A stretch of 35,148 nucleotides of DNA from Herpetosiphon sp. (GTDB lineage Bacteria; Chloroflexota; Anaerolineae; Anaerolineales; Villigracilaceae): contig DYDH01000004.1 of NCBI GenBank assembly GCA_020717985.1, forward strand, positions 1 through 35,148. Direction: 5' to 3'. Below, one piece after another: positions 8,264 through 17,053 of this stretch (position 1 is its first letter; the number at the start of each line of letters is the position of its first letter). The translations under genes and the position numbers were made by a program. Under the pieces are notes generated by a model. The model worked only from the letters and a program-made list of their open reading frames with translations, was not told where the DNA came from and did no database searches.

Positions 8264-9462
8264 GCGAGCCAGTCGTTGTCATCGGCGTCGGCGTGGATGG
8301 GCTGGATAGCCTGACGCCGCAAGCCAAAAGTCACATCGCGCGGGCTGACCAACTTTGGGGCAGCGAGCGTTTGCTGGGGTTATTCCCAAACGCCAAAAAA
8401 GTAATTTTGTCGAAGGGAATCGCGGCGGCATTGGAAGCCTTGAAGCGGCGCAACGAGCGGGAGCGCATCGTTCTGCTGGCTTCGGGCGACCCTGGCTTCT
8501 TCGGCTTGGGAGGAAGCCTGCTCAAGATTCTCCCGCCCGACGAGGTGGATTTGATTCCGCAGGTCAGCATGTTGCAGGCGGCATTTGCCCGCGCAAAAGT
8601 CGCCTGGCAAGACGCGCATTTCACCAGCGCTCATGCCCGTCCGCTGGCGGAGGTGGTTGGGCTGGCGAAGCGCTTTCCAAAACTCGGCGTCCTGACCGAC
8701 CCGCGTCACACGCCCGCCCTCATCGCGGAGAAATTGCTCGCGGCGGGAATCCCAGACTGCCGCGCCGTTATTTTTGAAAATCTGGGCGAGGCGGATGAGG
8801 CTATGTCCGACGCTTCGCTCTCGGCGTTGATCGGGAAATCTTTTGCGGATTTGAACGTTCTCCTGCTCCTCCAAGCCGACGGCTGGCAGCCCGCCCCATT
8901 TTTGATTCGCCCCGACGCTGCCTACGCCCACCGCAACGGACTCATCACCAAAGCCGACATCCGCGCCCTGTGCCTGAGCCGCCTCGCCCTACGCGAGACA
9001 GACACGGTTTGGGACATCGGCGCAGGCAGCGGCTCGGTCAGCATCGAGATGGCAGAGCAAGCCTGGCGCGGGCGCGTGTTCGCTGTCGAAAAGAATTTGG
9101 AGAACCTCGGTCACATCCGCGAGAATATCGCGCGTTTTGGAATCTTGAATGTGGAAGTCGGCGGCGGCGAAGCCCCATCCGCATTGAACAACCTGCCCGT
9201 GCCGACGGCGGTCTTCATTGGCGGAAGCGGCGGTCAACTCGAAGCGATTCTGGAAACCGTGAATCAGTTTGCGGGCTGTCGCGTCGTCGCCACCTTCGCC
9301 GTCCTCGAAAACATGCTGACCGCGTTCCAGTGGATGAAAACCGCAGGCTGGAATCCGTCGCTGACTCAAGCGCAATTTTCATACGGCTCATCCATCGCCG
9401 AAGGCACGCGCCTGCTGCCATCGAATCCTGTGTTCATCCTCAGTGCAGACGTTGTGCTGTAA
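8260..9462 (+). CDS. cbiET: CbiE-CbiT fusion: cobalt-precorrin C5/C15-methyltransferase, decarboxylating
   Basis: This 400-residue protein joins CbiE (residues 1 to about 200) and CbiT (about 205-400), as in CobL of the aerobic pathway. CbiE has the tetrapyrrole methylase marks V-I-G-V-G-V-D-G-L at the start and L-L-A-S-G-D-P-G-F-F-G-L-G near 70. CbiT has a classical class I SAM-binding motif D-I-G-A-G-S-G-S-V-S-I-E-M-A near 252, followed by V-F-A-V-E-K. Together they methylate C5 and C15 and decarboxylate the C12 acetate. The normally preceding reduction by CbiJ has no gene in this window. It overlaps cbiD by ATGA. Confidence 0.94.
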   Translation: MSEPVVVIGVGVDGLDSLTPQAKSHIARADQLWGSERLLGLFPNAKKVILSKGIAAALEALKRRNERERIVLLASGDPGFFGLGGSLLKILPPDEVDLIPQVSMLQAAFARAKVAWQDAHFTSAHARPLAEVVGLAKRFPKLGVLTDPRHTPALIAEKLLAAGIPDCRAVIFENLGEADEAMSDASLSALIGKSFADLNVLLLLQADGWQPAPFLIRPDAAYAHRNGLITKADIRALCLSRLALRETDTVWDIGAGSGSVSIEMAEQAWRGRVFAVEKNLENLGHIRENIARFGILNVEVGGGEAPSALNNLPVPTAVFIGGSGGQLEAILETVNQFAGCRVVATFAVLENMLTAFQWMKTAGWNPSLTQAQFSYGSSIAEGTRLLPSNPVFILSADVVL

Positions 9463-9469
9463 CGTGTTA

Positions 9470-9507
9470 CGTGTTGCGTAAATCTTCAAAACGGAATACG
9501 CAACACG
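9470..9507. repeat. intergenic inverted repeat between cbiET and cbiL
   Basis: CGTGTTGCGTA at 9470-9480 is exactly complementary to TACGCAACACG at 9497-9507, with a 16-base spacer. A third, direct partial copy (CGTGTTACGTGTTGCG) begins at 9463. No T-run directly follows, and cbiL has its own GAAAGGAAT ribosome-binding site at about 9523-9531. It may be a processing hairpin or a dispersed repeat. Confidence 0.65.
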
Positions 9508-9534
9508 CTTTCTCTTAATTTGAAAGGAATAACC

Positions 9535-10245
9535 ATGATTGGAACTTTATACGGTGTGGGCGTCGGACCTGGCGACCCACAATTGATGACATTCAAGGCG
9601 GCGGACATTTTGCGTAATGTCCCAGTCATTGCCTATGTGGTGGATGACAAAGGCGGCAGTTTTGCCCGTCAGGTTGCGGCGGCGCATATCCCGCCCTCGG
9701 CGGTGGAACTGCCTTTGCATTTTTCCATGTCGCCGCAACGGGAACGCCGCCTATCCACACGCCAAAACGCCGCCAGTCTCGTATCGGAACAACTCCTGAT
9801 GGGCAAGGATGTGGCGTTCATCACCGAAGGCGACCCGCTTTTGTATAGCACCTTTCAACACCTGCTGTCTGTCATGCCGCCCGAAGCGCGCGTTGAAATT
9901 TGTCCTGGCGTCAGTTCGTTCACTGCCGCCGCAGCCGCCGCACAGTTTCCGCTTGCCATCGAAAATCAGCGCATGGTCATCGCCGCCGCTGACGAGGATA
10001 CAGTTTCGCAGTTGGATAAATGGCTTCCGCAATTCGAGGTGATTGTGCTGTTCAAAGTACATCGGCGAATAAAGGAAATTGCCTCCGCGCTCGGTCAGGC
10101 GGGAGCGCTCTCGCAGGCAGTGTTAATTCAACACGCCTCCTCCGCCGACAAATCCGCAGTGACCAAACTCGCCGACTGGGACGGCTCCGCGTTGCCTTAT
10201 TTTTCCATCCTGCTGATTCGCGGAACGGAGAACTCTTCATGTTGA
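9535..10245 (+). CDS. cbiL: CbiL, cobalt-factor II C20-methyltransferase
   Basis: CbiL methylates C20 right after cobalt insertion. The 236-residue protein begins M-I-G-T-L-Y-G-V-G-V-G-P-G-D-P-Q-L-M-T, the standard CbiL/CobI start, followed by A-Y-V-V-D-D. It has F-I-T-E-G-D-P-L-L-Y-S-T-F near 96 and I-C-P-G-V-S-S-F-T-A-A-A-A near 122. ATG 9535 is preferred to TTG 9520 because GAAAGGAAT lies just ahead of it and the family begins there. Although it acts early, it sits late in the cluster, so gene order does not follow reaction order. It overlaps cbiA by 7 bases. Confidence 0.94.
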   Translation: MIGTLYGVGVGPGDPQLMTFKAADILRNVPVIAYVVDDKGGSFARQVAAAHIPPSAVELPLHFSMSPQRERRLSTRQNAASLVSEQLLMGKDVAFITEGDPLLYSTFQHLLSVMPPEARVEICPGVSSFTAAAAAAQFPLAIENQRMVIAAADEDTVSQLDKWLPQFEVIVLFKVHRRIKEIASALGQAGALSQAVLIQHASSADKSAVTKLADWDGSALPYFSILLIRGTENSSC

Positions 10246-11624
10246 AATTACCTCGCATACTCATCGCGGCTCCCGCAAGCGGCAGCGGCAAAAGCATGGT
10301 CGCCTCGGGGCTGATGGCGGCTTTCTCCCGACGAATGACGGTGCAAGGCTTCAAGGTTGGACCTGATTACATCGACCCGATGTACCACAGCGCCGCCACG
10401 GGTCGCCCATCGCGCAATCTCGATACATGGATGCTGCCGCATGAAACCGTTCTTCAAAGTTTTGCGCGTGCTAGTCAGAGCGCGGATTTATCGATCATCG
10501 AAGGTGTGATGGGACTGTTCGACGGCTACGACGCCAGTCCTTTTAACGGCAGCACCGCCGAGGTTGCCCGTTTGCTTAATGCGCCCGTCATTCTCGTCAT
10601 TGACTGCGCCCGCATGTCGGGTAGCGCCGCAGCGATAGCGCATGGCTTCCACACTTTCGTTCCAGACCTGTCCCTTGCGGGAGTCATCTGCAATCGGGTC
10701 GGCAGCGAACGTCACGCCGAATGGTTGAAGGAAGCCATCGAACGCATCGGACTGCCTGTGCTGGGGCTTATCCCGCGCCTGCCAGATTTGCAAATTCCAG
10801 AACGTCATCTGGGTTTATTTACTGTCGCCGAACGCCCAGCCGCAGTGCGTGATTTTCTAACCGCTGTGGCGGACATCATGGAGCAATATCTCGATTTATC
10901 CGCGATTGAATCTTTGGCGAAACAATCCGCCCCCCTTGCCTGTGAACGAGAGCCGTTGCCTGTGTCCACCGAAATCTCAACTATTCGATTGGCAGTTGCA
11001 CAGGATGAAGCCTTTTGTTTCTACTACGAGGACAACCTGGATGAACTTCGTCGTTGCGGCGCGGATATTGTGCCGTTCAGTCCATTGAAAGACGAACACC
11101 TACCCTCTGGCGTGAGTGGAATCTATTTGGGAGGCGGCTACCCCGAATTGTATGCTGCCCAATTGAGCGCCAATCAATCTCTATGCGCCGAAATCCGAAA
11201 AGCACACATACAGGATATGCCCATCTATGCCGAGTGTGGCGGGTTGATGTACCTGACCGAGGGGATTCGTCTGCCCGAAGGGAGTCATCCGCTTGTGGGG
11301 GTGGTGCCAGGCTGGTGCGCGATGGGAGACCGTCTGCGCATGGGCTACCGCGAAGTGGAGACTCTCCACTCTGGTTTGCTCGGAGAGTCGGGGCTAACCC
11401 TGCGCGGGCATGAATTTCATTACTCGCATTGGGAATTGACTGATCCGCAACAGGCTGCCTATCTCATCCGCCCGCGCGCAGATGGGGAACAATCCCGCCC
11501 CGATGGATACACTCACGGCAATCTGCAGGCGGCATATGTCCACCTGCATTTCGGTCAAAATCCCCACTTGGCAAAGAACCTTATTCAAACCTGCCGCACC
11601 TGGCAGAAACACCATCAAAATTGA
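10239..11624 (+). CDS. cbiA: CbiA, cobyrinate a,c-diamide synthase
   Basis: CbiA amidates the a and c side chains of cobyrinate using glutamine and ATP. The start chosen is ATG 10239, giving 461 residues beginning MLKLPRILIAAPASGSGKS, with the P-loop at residues 10-18; the longer upstream open frame is a shadow within cbiL. The N-terminal half has K-V-G-P-D-Y-I-D-P and V-E/I-E-G-V-M-G-L-F-D-G motifs. The C-terminal class I glutamine amidotransferase domain has G-G-G-Y-P-E-L near 310 and the nucleophile C333 in Y-A-E-C-G-G-L-M-Y-L. Because it carries its own glutaminase, it needs no external ammonia enzyme, which matters when judging the nearby nitrilases. Confidence 0.95.
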   Translation: MLKLPRILIAAPASGSGKSMVASGLMAAFSRRMTVQGFKVGPDYIDPMYHSAATGRPSRNLDTWMLPHETVLQSFARASQSADLSIIEGVMGLFDGYDASPFNGSTAEVARLLNAPVILVIDCARMSGSAAAIAHGFHTFVPDLSLAGVICNRVGSERHAEWLKEAIERIGLPVLGLIPRLPDLQIPERHLGLFTVAERPAAVRDFLTAVADIMEQYLDLSAIESLAKQSAPLACEREPLPVSTEISTIRLAVAQDEAFCFYYEDNLDELRRCGADIVPFSPLKDEHLPSGVSGIYLGGGYPELYAAQLSANQSLCAEIRKAHIQDMPIYAECGGLMYLTEGIRLPEGSHPLVGVVPGWCAMGDRLRMGYREVETLHSGLLGESGLTLRGHEFHYSHWELTDPQQAAYLIRPRADGEQSRPDGYTHGNLQAAYVHLHFGQNPHLAKNLIQTCRTWQKHHQN

Positions 11625-11631
11625 GGTAAAA

Positions 11632-12834
11632 ATGCATTTCAAAAAATTCTGTTTGTCGTTCCTTCTTGTTCTCCTGTTGACGGCGTGCGCTCCCACAGTC
11701 ACGCCTGTCCCCCCTATTGCCCCAACAAATATTCCACCTACACAAACTCAGCAAGTGCAAGACCAATTCCCAGTCAAAGCGGAACTGCGTCACGCGAAAG
11801 CCTTCACTGTGGAATATCACGACACCTACAAAGTGGTCACGCTGCTGCAACCCTGGCGTGACGCGGGCACAACCTTCACCTACATCCTTGTCCAGCGCGG
11901 AACGGAACCGCCTGCAAACGCGGGCGACGCCCAAGTCATCGAAATCCCTGTGCAAAGCGCCGCCAGCCTCTCGACCACTCATCTGACCTACTGGAACGAA
12001 CTCGATCAACTTGACTTGTTGAAGGCGGTCGGCAATGTCGATTATGTCAACACGCCTGGCGTATTGGAACGTTTACAGTCGGGAAAAATTCAAAGCGTTG
12101 GCAACGGTCCCGAGGTCAACATCGAAACCTTGCTAAATCTCCAGCCCGAACTTGTCACCACGCTTGCGCTGGGCAATGTCAAAAAGGACGACTATCAATT
12201 ACTGACCGAAAAGGGTTTCCATGTGGTCATTGTCTCGGACTTCATGGAGGAAACCCCGCTCGGACGCGCGGAGTGGGTCAAGTTCATGGCGTTGTTCACC
12301 AATCAGGAAGCCGAAGCGGAAGCCGTCTTTGCGCCCATCGAACAACGCTATCAGGAAATGCAAAAGCTGGCGCAGAACGCAACCACCTGCCCGAGCGTGG
12401 TGATGGGATTTGAAATCAACGGGACGTGGAACATGCCAGGTGGGCGCGTCTATCAGGCGGCGTACATCCGTGACGCTGGCGGCTGTTACCTGTGGGCGGA
12501 TGACGAATCCACGGGACGGATTCCGCTCAGTTTCGAGGAAGTCTACGCCAAAGCCGCCGACGCCGAATTCTGGTTCAACCAATCTTCGAGTTGGGAGACC
12601 GCCGAAGATGTGCTGGCGGCTGACCCACGCTATGCAAACTTCAAAGCCTTTGCCGAAGGTCGCGCCTACAATAACAACGCCCGTCTCAACGCCACTGGCG
12701 GCAACGACTACAACGAAAGCGGACATGCCAACCCCGACATCATCCTCGCCGACTTGATTTCCATCCTGCACCCCGAACTGCTCCCAGACCACGAGTTGGT
12801 TTATCACCGTCTGTTATCGGGAGCGGGGCAGTGA
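11632..12834 (+). CDS. substrate-binding lipoprotein of a corrinoid/siderophore-type ABC importer (BtuF/FecB-like)
   Basis: This 400-residue exported lipoprotein has a Lys-containing hydrophobic leader and a lipobox L-L-T-A-C in the first 20 residues; a Pro/Thr-rich linker follows. The rest fits the helical-backbone class III binding proteins that deliver iron complexes or corrinoids. The segment L-L-N-L-Q-P-E-L-V-T-T is the usual motif N-terminal to the backbone helix. ATG 11632 is chosen because TTGAGG lies before it and the signal sequence starts there; the upstream extension overlaps cbiA. Position between cbiA and pduX-like suggests corrinoid or cobinamide import, but iron-complex import cannot be excluded on sequence alone. 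Confidence 0.88.
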   Translation: MHFKKFCLSFLLVLLLTACAPTVTPVPPIAPTNIPPTQTQQVQDQFPVKAELRHAKAFTVEYHDTYKVVTLLQPWRDAGTTFTYILVQRGTEPPANAGDAQVIEIPVQSAASLSTTHLTYWNELDQLDLLKAVGNVDYVNTPGVLERLQSGKIQSVGNGPEVNIETLLNLQPELVTTLALGNVKKDDYQLLTEKGFHVVIVSDFMEETPLGRAEWVKFMALFTNQEAEAEAVFAPIEQRYQEMQKLAQNATTCPSVVMGFEINGTWNMPGGRVYQAAYIRDAGGCYLWADDESTGRIPLSFEEVYAKAADAEFWFNQSSSWETAEDVLAADPRYANFKAFAEGRAYNNNARLNATGGNDYNESGHANPDIILADLISILHPELLPDHELVYHRLLSGAGQ

Positions 12835-13871
12835 TTCGCAATCCGCGCTGGATGTGGGGCTGGCTGCTCGGCTCCCTGCTGCTTGCCTGGCTGGTCAGTC
12901 TCGCAGTCGGCTCTGTGCGGATTCCCATTCAGGAAGTCGTTAACATCCTGTTCGGCGGCGACGCCAGTCAGGAGACGTGGACGGTCATCGTCATGGAATT
13001 CCGTCTGCCGAAGAGCATCACCGCAGTTCTGGCAGGCAGTGCGCTGGCAATTGCTGGCTTGCAGATGCAGACCCTGTTCCGCAACCCGCTGGCTGACCCC
13101 TACATCCTTGGCATCAGTTCGGGGGCGAGTTTGGGCGCGGCGTTTGTTATCCTGCTGGCTGGCGGTGGCGGAGTCAATTTTTTGGCGAAGCTTGGATTTC
13201 TTGGCGACGCGGGCATCATCATCGCGGCGGCATTGGGCGCGTTGACAGTTTTCATCATCGTCGTATTGCTTGCGCGACAGGTGCATACCATCACGCTGTT
13301 GGTCTTGGGCGTGCTGGTCGGCTATCTGGTCAATGCCCTCGTGCGCATCCTGATTCATTTCAGCCTGCCCGAACAGGTGCAAGCCTATCTCTCGTGGACA
13401 TTCGGAAGTTTCGGCGGCGTTTCATGGCAGCAGTTGATTCTATTTACGCCCACCGTGCTGATTGGAATTCTGATGTCAATCGGCTCCATCAAATCGCTGA
13501 ACGGATTGCTGTTGGGCGAGACCTACGCCCGCAGTTTGGGAATCTCACCCCGCAAGGCGCGCTGGCGCATCATCTTGAGCGCATCCCTGCTGGCGGGGAC
13601 GGTAACAGCCTTTTGCGGGCTGATTGGTTTCATCGGGATTGCCGTGCCGCATCTGGCACGCAGCCTGCTCCGAAGTTCAGACCACCGCGAAGTCCTGCCA
13701 GCGTCCGCCCTTCTCGGCGGCGCCGTCGCCCTGCTCGCCGACGTGCTTTCGCAACTGCCTGGCAGCGCCGCCATCCTGCCGCTCAACAGCGTCACCGCGT
13801 TGATTGGCGCGCCGATCATCATTTGGGTCATCCTGAAACAGCGCAACCTGCGCTCGGCATTCAACTCATGA
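12831..13871 (+). CDS. BtuC/FecCD-family permease of the same ABC importer
   Basis: This 346-residue polytopic membrane protein has many hydrophobic helices. Typical family motifs are the R-L-P-K-S-I-T-A-V-L-A-G-S-A-L-A segment near residue 60, then Q-M-Q-T-L-F-R-N-P-L-A-D-P-Y-I-L-G-I-S-S-G near 80. Near 260 lies G-L-I-G-F-I-G-I-A-V-P-H-L-A-R. It starts at GTG 12831 in a GTGA overlap with the binding protein gene and ends in an ATGA overlap with the ATPase gene. The permease probably works as a homodimer in the inner membrane. Confidence 0.93.
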   Translation: MIRNPRWMWGWLLGSLLLAWLVSLAVGSVRIPIQEVVNILFGGDASQETWTVIVMEFRLPKSITAVLAGSALAIAGLQMQTLFRNPLADPYILGISSGASLGAAFVILLAGGGGVNFLAKLGFLGDAGIIIAAALGALTVFIIVVLLARQVHTITLLVLGVLVGYLVNALVRILIHFSLPEQVQAYLSWTFGSFGGVSWQQLILFTPTVLIGILMSIGSIKSLNGLLLGETYARSLGISPRKARWRIILSASLLAGTVTAFCGLIGFIGIAVPHLARSLLRSSDHREVLPASALLGGAVALLADVLSQLPGSAAILPLNSVTALIGAPIIIWVILKQRNLRSAFNS

Positions 13872-14644
13872 ACGAAACCATTCTCCAAACCCATCAACTC
13901 TCCATCGGCTACCACACCCGCAGGACAAAAAAAGCCGTCGCAAGCGGATTGAATCTGTCGCTGCGCGGCGGTCGCCTGACCTGTCTGGTCGGACCCAACG
14001 GCAGCGGAAAGTCCACTTTGCTCCGCACTTTGGCTGGATTGCAAAAGCCCATCGAAGGCGGCATCCAAATTTGGGAGGCTGATTTGAACAGTCTTCCGCC
14101 CGACGAACTGGCGCAGCGCATCAGCATCGTGCTGACCGACCACCTGCCGCCTGGAAATTTGAGCGTCCGTCAGGTGGTCGCGCTGGGACGCCTGCCCTAC
14201 ACCGACTGGCTGGGAACGCTGACCGACGACGATAAAGCCATTGTGTCGCAGGTGTTAGGTCAACTCGAAGCGGAACATCTCGCCGAGCGTTCCTTCAACG
14301 AGTTGAGCGATGGAGAACGTCAAAAGACAATGATTGCCCGCGCCCTAGCGCAACAGCCTCAAGTGATGATTCTGGACGAACCAACCGCATTTTTGGATTG
14401 GTCGAACAGACTCAACGTGCTGGTCAAACTCAAGGAGTTGGCTCAGTCCACAGGCAAGGCATTCCTCCTCTCCTCCCATGATTTGGAACTGGTCTGTCAG
14501 GTCGCCGACGAGTTGTGGGTGATGGAAAGCAGTGGCAATGTCACCTGCGGAACGCCGCGCGAATTGGCTTCACAGGGATTGCTGTCGCGGGTATTTTCCA
14601 CGCCGCATGGGAAGTTGAATGTGGAGCGCTTATTTGTGTCGTAG
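13868..14644 (+). CDS. BtuD/FecE-like ATPase of the same ABC importer
   Basis: A 258-residue ABC ATPase with Walker A GPNGSGKST (residues 42-50), signature L-S-D-G-E-R-Q-K (an accepted variant in this transporter class), Walker B V-M-I-L-D-E-P and switch histidine S-S-H-D. The ATG at 13868 overlaps the permease stop; a longer open frame upstream is a shadow in the permease gene. With the two preceding genes it completes an importer, so the organism can probably both make corrinoids and salvage them. Confidence 0.93.
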   Translation: MNETILQTHQLSIGYHTRRTKKAVASGLNLSLRGGRLTCLVGPNGSGKSTLLRTLAGLQKPIEGGIQIWEADLNSLPPDELAQRISIVLTDHLPPGNLSVRQVVALGRLPYTDWLGTLTDDDKAIVSQVLGQLEAEHLAERSFNELSDGERQKTMIARALAQQPQVMILDEPTAFLDWSNRLNVLVKLKELAQSTGKAFLLSSHDLELVCQVADELWVMESSGNVTCGTPRELASQGLLSRVFSTPHGKLNVERLFVS

Positions 14645-14668
14645 ATTTTTTGTAGGCTGCGCCGATTG

Positions 14669-15511
14669 ATGACAATTTCTGTATCTGTACCCTATACCTG
14701 TGGAGAATTATTTCAAGGAACGCTGGATGGTCAACCCTGTCTTGTTTCTTGTCCGATTGCGATTTATAGCACTGCCCAAATCGGTTCAGATGAAATCAGG
14801 CAATCGCTGCCAGATAAGGTCAGCCGCGCGCTCGATAAATTGCCGCTTGCGAGTAACGCCTCACTGCCTCCCATTTCACTTATCCAGCGGCTCCCCAGTG
14901 GACGCGGCTATGGAACCAGCACGGCAGACATCGGCGCAGTCATTTTTGCGGCGGCTCGCCATGCAAAACTTTCAATCACCCCTCTCCAAGCCGCCCGCCT
15001 GGCGGTTTCGATTGAACCCACCGACAGCACTTTCTTTCCTGGGCTGACGCTCTTCGACCATCGCCGCGCGGAGTTTCACCAGGTTCTTGGCGCTGCGCCA
15101 CCCGTCACTGTGGTTATTCTCGACTCTGGTGGAGTGGTGGATAGCGAAGACTTCAACGCCCGCGACTGGAAGCCCGCGTTGGAAAAACTCACCAGCCAGC
15201 ACCGTCAGGCTTTTGACCTGCTACAAGGTGGAATCGCCGCACAGGATTTATCCACGATTGGCGAAGCTGCCACTTTGAGCGCCAAAGCGCACCAGAGCAT
15301 CTTGTTCAATCCGTTGCTCGACCATGCGCTTGCTCTCGCCAGAGAAACTGGAGCAGTTGGGATTTGTCGGGCGCACAGCGGAACCATTCTCGGCTTGTTA
15401 TTTTCCAAACCATCCTTTGACAAAAGTACAATTATCCCGTACCTGCGAAAAAAATTACCCGCCCAGATTCATCTGCGGGTGACAGAACTCACTGGGGGCG
15501 GTTCGGTTTGA
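14669..15511 (+). CDS. pduX: GHMP kinase, PduX-like L-threonine kinase
   Basis: PduX phosphorylates L-threonine to L-threonine-O-3-phosphate, the substrate that CobD decarboxylates to make the aminopropanol linker of B12. The 280-residue protein begins V-S-V-P-Y-T-C-G-E-L-F-Q-G, matching the GHMP N-terminus. The ATP loop is P-S-G-R-G-Y-G-T-S-T-A-D near residue 75, and the C-terminus has the family G-x-G-G motif (L-T-G-G-G). A cobD gene in the same cluster supports the substrate. Start ATG 14669 has only a weak ribosome-binding site, and TTG 14666 is equally possible. Another GHMP kinase function cannot be fully excluded. Confidence 0.82.
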   Translation: MTISVSVPYTCGELFQGTLDGQPCLVSCPIAIYSTAQIGSDEIRQSLPDKVSRALDKLPLASNASLPPISLIQRLPSGRGYGTSTADIGAVIFAAARHAKLSITPLQAARLAVSIEPTDSTFFPGLTLFDHRRAEFHQVLGAAPPVTVVILDSGGVVDSEDFNARDWKPALEKLTSQHRQAFDLLQGGIAAQDLSTIGEAATLSAKAHQSILFNPLLDHALALARETGAVGICRAHSGTILGLLFSKPSFDKSTIIPYLRKKLPAQIHLRVTELTGGGSV

Positions 15512-15547
15512 CCAACTCCACCATATGACATTCGAGGTTGAAAAACA

Positions 15548-17053
15548 ATGACTGCAAAAACATTGATGATTGTTGGAAGTATGTCCTCGGCAGGCAAGAG
15601 TCTGCTCGTCACCGCGCTGTGCCGAATCTACGCGCGGCGCGGAATCAAGGTCGCCCCGTTCAAGGCGCAGAATATGTCGAACAACGCGGCGGTCTGCGCG
15701 GACGGTTCCGAGATTGGACGCGCCCAAGCCTTGCAAGCTGCCGCCGCTGGACTCGCTCCCACCGTGGATATGAACCCCGTCCTTATCAAACCCGAAGCCG
15801 ACTCGCGCTCGCAGGTCATTCTGATGGGTCGTCCGTGGCACACGCTCGAAGCCAAAAATTATTACGAGAAGAAAGCCATCCTCTGGGAGCATGTCACCGC
15901 TGCCCTCGACCGACTGCGCAATGCCTACGACCTCGTCATCATCGAAGGCGCAGGCAGCGCGGCGGAGATCAATCTCAAGCGCGGCGACATTGTCAACATG
16001 GCGGTGGCTCGTTATGCCCAGTCGCCCGTCCTGCTCATCGGCGACATTGACCGTGGCGGCATCTTCGCTCAACTGCTCGGCACGCTCTGGCTGCTCGACC
16101 CCGACGAGCGCGCCCTCGTGCGCGGACTGGTGGTCAACAAGTTTCGCGGCGACCTTGCGCTCTTTTCCGACGGCGTGCAAATCCTCGAAGAGAAGGGGGA
16201 TGTTCCCGTCCTTGGCGTGGTTCCCTATTTGCGGAGTTTGAATCTGCCCGACGAAGACGCTGTTTCGGTGGAGGATGCTTCGCGCCACCCGTATACAGGT
16301 ACAACCTCCCAAACATACATCGCCGTTTTGGCTTTGCCGCGCATCTCTAACTTCGACGACTTCGATCCGCTCAAAGCGGAGTCAGGTGTGACCCTTCGCT
16401 ACATTTCATCTGCCGCTGAGTTTGGGACTCCGTCCGCAGTCATCATCCCTGGAACAAAAAGCACCATCGCCGACTTGGACTGGCTGCGTCAAACAGGCTT
16501 GGCGGAAGCCGTCACGAAGTTTGCAAAGCAAGGCGGCGCGGTGGTCGGAATTTGCGGCGGCTACCAAATGCTTGGCGAAGCAATCGCCGATCTGCATCAC
16601 GTCGAGTCAAAAGTGAAATACACTTCGGGTTTGGGACTGCTCCCCGTCCACACGGAGTTCTTGAAGGAGAAAGCAACTTTTCAGGCGCAGGCGCGAATCA
16701 ACTGTCAGCGTGGATGGATGGCTCGGTTGGATGAATCGACTCTCAGCGGGTATGAAATCCACATGGGCAAGACTCCGAGTCAAACCGCGTGGTTGGAAAT
16801 ATCCTCTCGAAACGGGAACCAGGTCAAAGTCGTGGACGGAAGCGTTTCATCAGACGGTAAAATCTGGGGCTGCTATCTGCACGGGATTTTCGTCAATGAT
16901 GAATTTCGTCACGCCTGGCTCGAAAGTTTAGGTTGGGAACGCCGCGCATCGTCGCAAAGTGAAATCTTCAACCAATCGCTTGAGTTGCTGGCTGACGCCG
17001 TTGAAGGCGCATTGAATATGGAACTGCTGGAGAAAATTGTATGGCAAAGTTGA
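15548..17053 (+). CDS. cbiP: CbiP, cobyric acid synthase
   Basis: CbiP amidates four side chains (b, d, e, g) of adenosylcobyrinate a,c-diamide using glutamine and ATP. At 501 residues it has the normal length. The N-terminal ATPase domain shows VGSMSSAGKSLLVTALCR and then K-A-Q-N-M-S-N-N-A near 40. The C-terminal glutaminase has nucleophile C336 in G-I-C-G-G-Y-Q-M-L-G and the distal histidine region C-Y-L-H-G-I-F near 440. GAGGTTG lies before ATG 15548. It overlaps the second nitrilase gene by 13 bases. As in CbiA, its glutaminase domain makes it self-sufficient for ammonia. Confidence 0.96.
   Translation: MTAKTLMIVGSMSSAGKSLLVTALCRIYARRGIKVAPFKAQNMSNNAAVCADGSEIGRAQALQAAAAGLAPTVDMNPVLIKPEADSRSQVILMGRPWHTLEAKNYYEKKAILWEHVTAALDRLRNAYDLVIIEGAGSAAEINLKRGDIVNMAVARYAQSPVLLIGDIDRGGIFAQLLGTLWLLDPDERALVRGLVVNKFRGDLALFSDGVQILEEKGDVPVLGVVPYLRSLNLPDEDAVSVEDASRHPYTGTTSQTYIAVLALPRISNFDDFDPLKAESGVTLRYISSAAEFGTPSAVIIPGTKSTIADLDWLRQTGLAEAVTKFAKQGGAVVGICGGYQMLGEAIADLHHVESKVKYTSGLGLLPVHTEFLKEKATFQAQARINCQRGWMARLDESTLSGYEIHMGKTPSQTAWLEISSRNGNQVKVVDGSVSSDGKIWGCYLHGIFVNDEFRHAWLESLGWERRASSQSEIFNQSLELLADAVEGALNMELLEKIVWQS

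Noticed and set aside
10020..10238. N-terminal extension of cbiA upstream of 10239
   Set aside because: It lies within cbiL in another frame; the CbiA P-loop region begins at the normal distance from ATG 10239.
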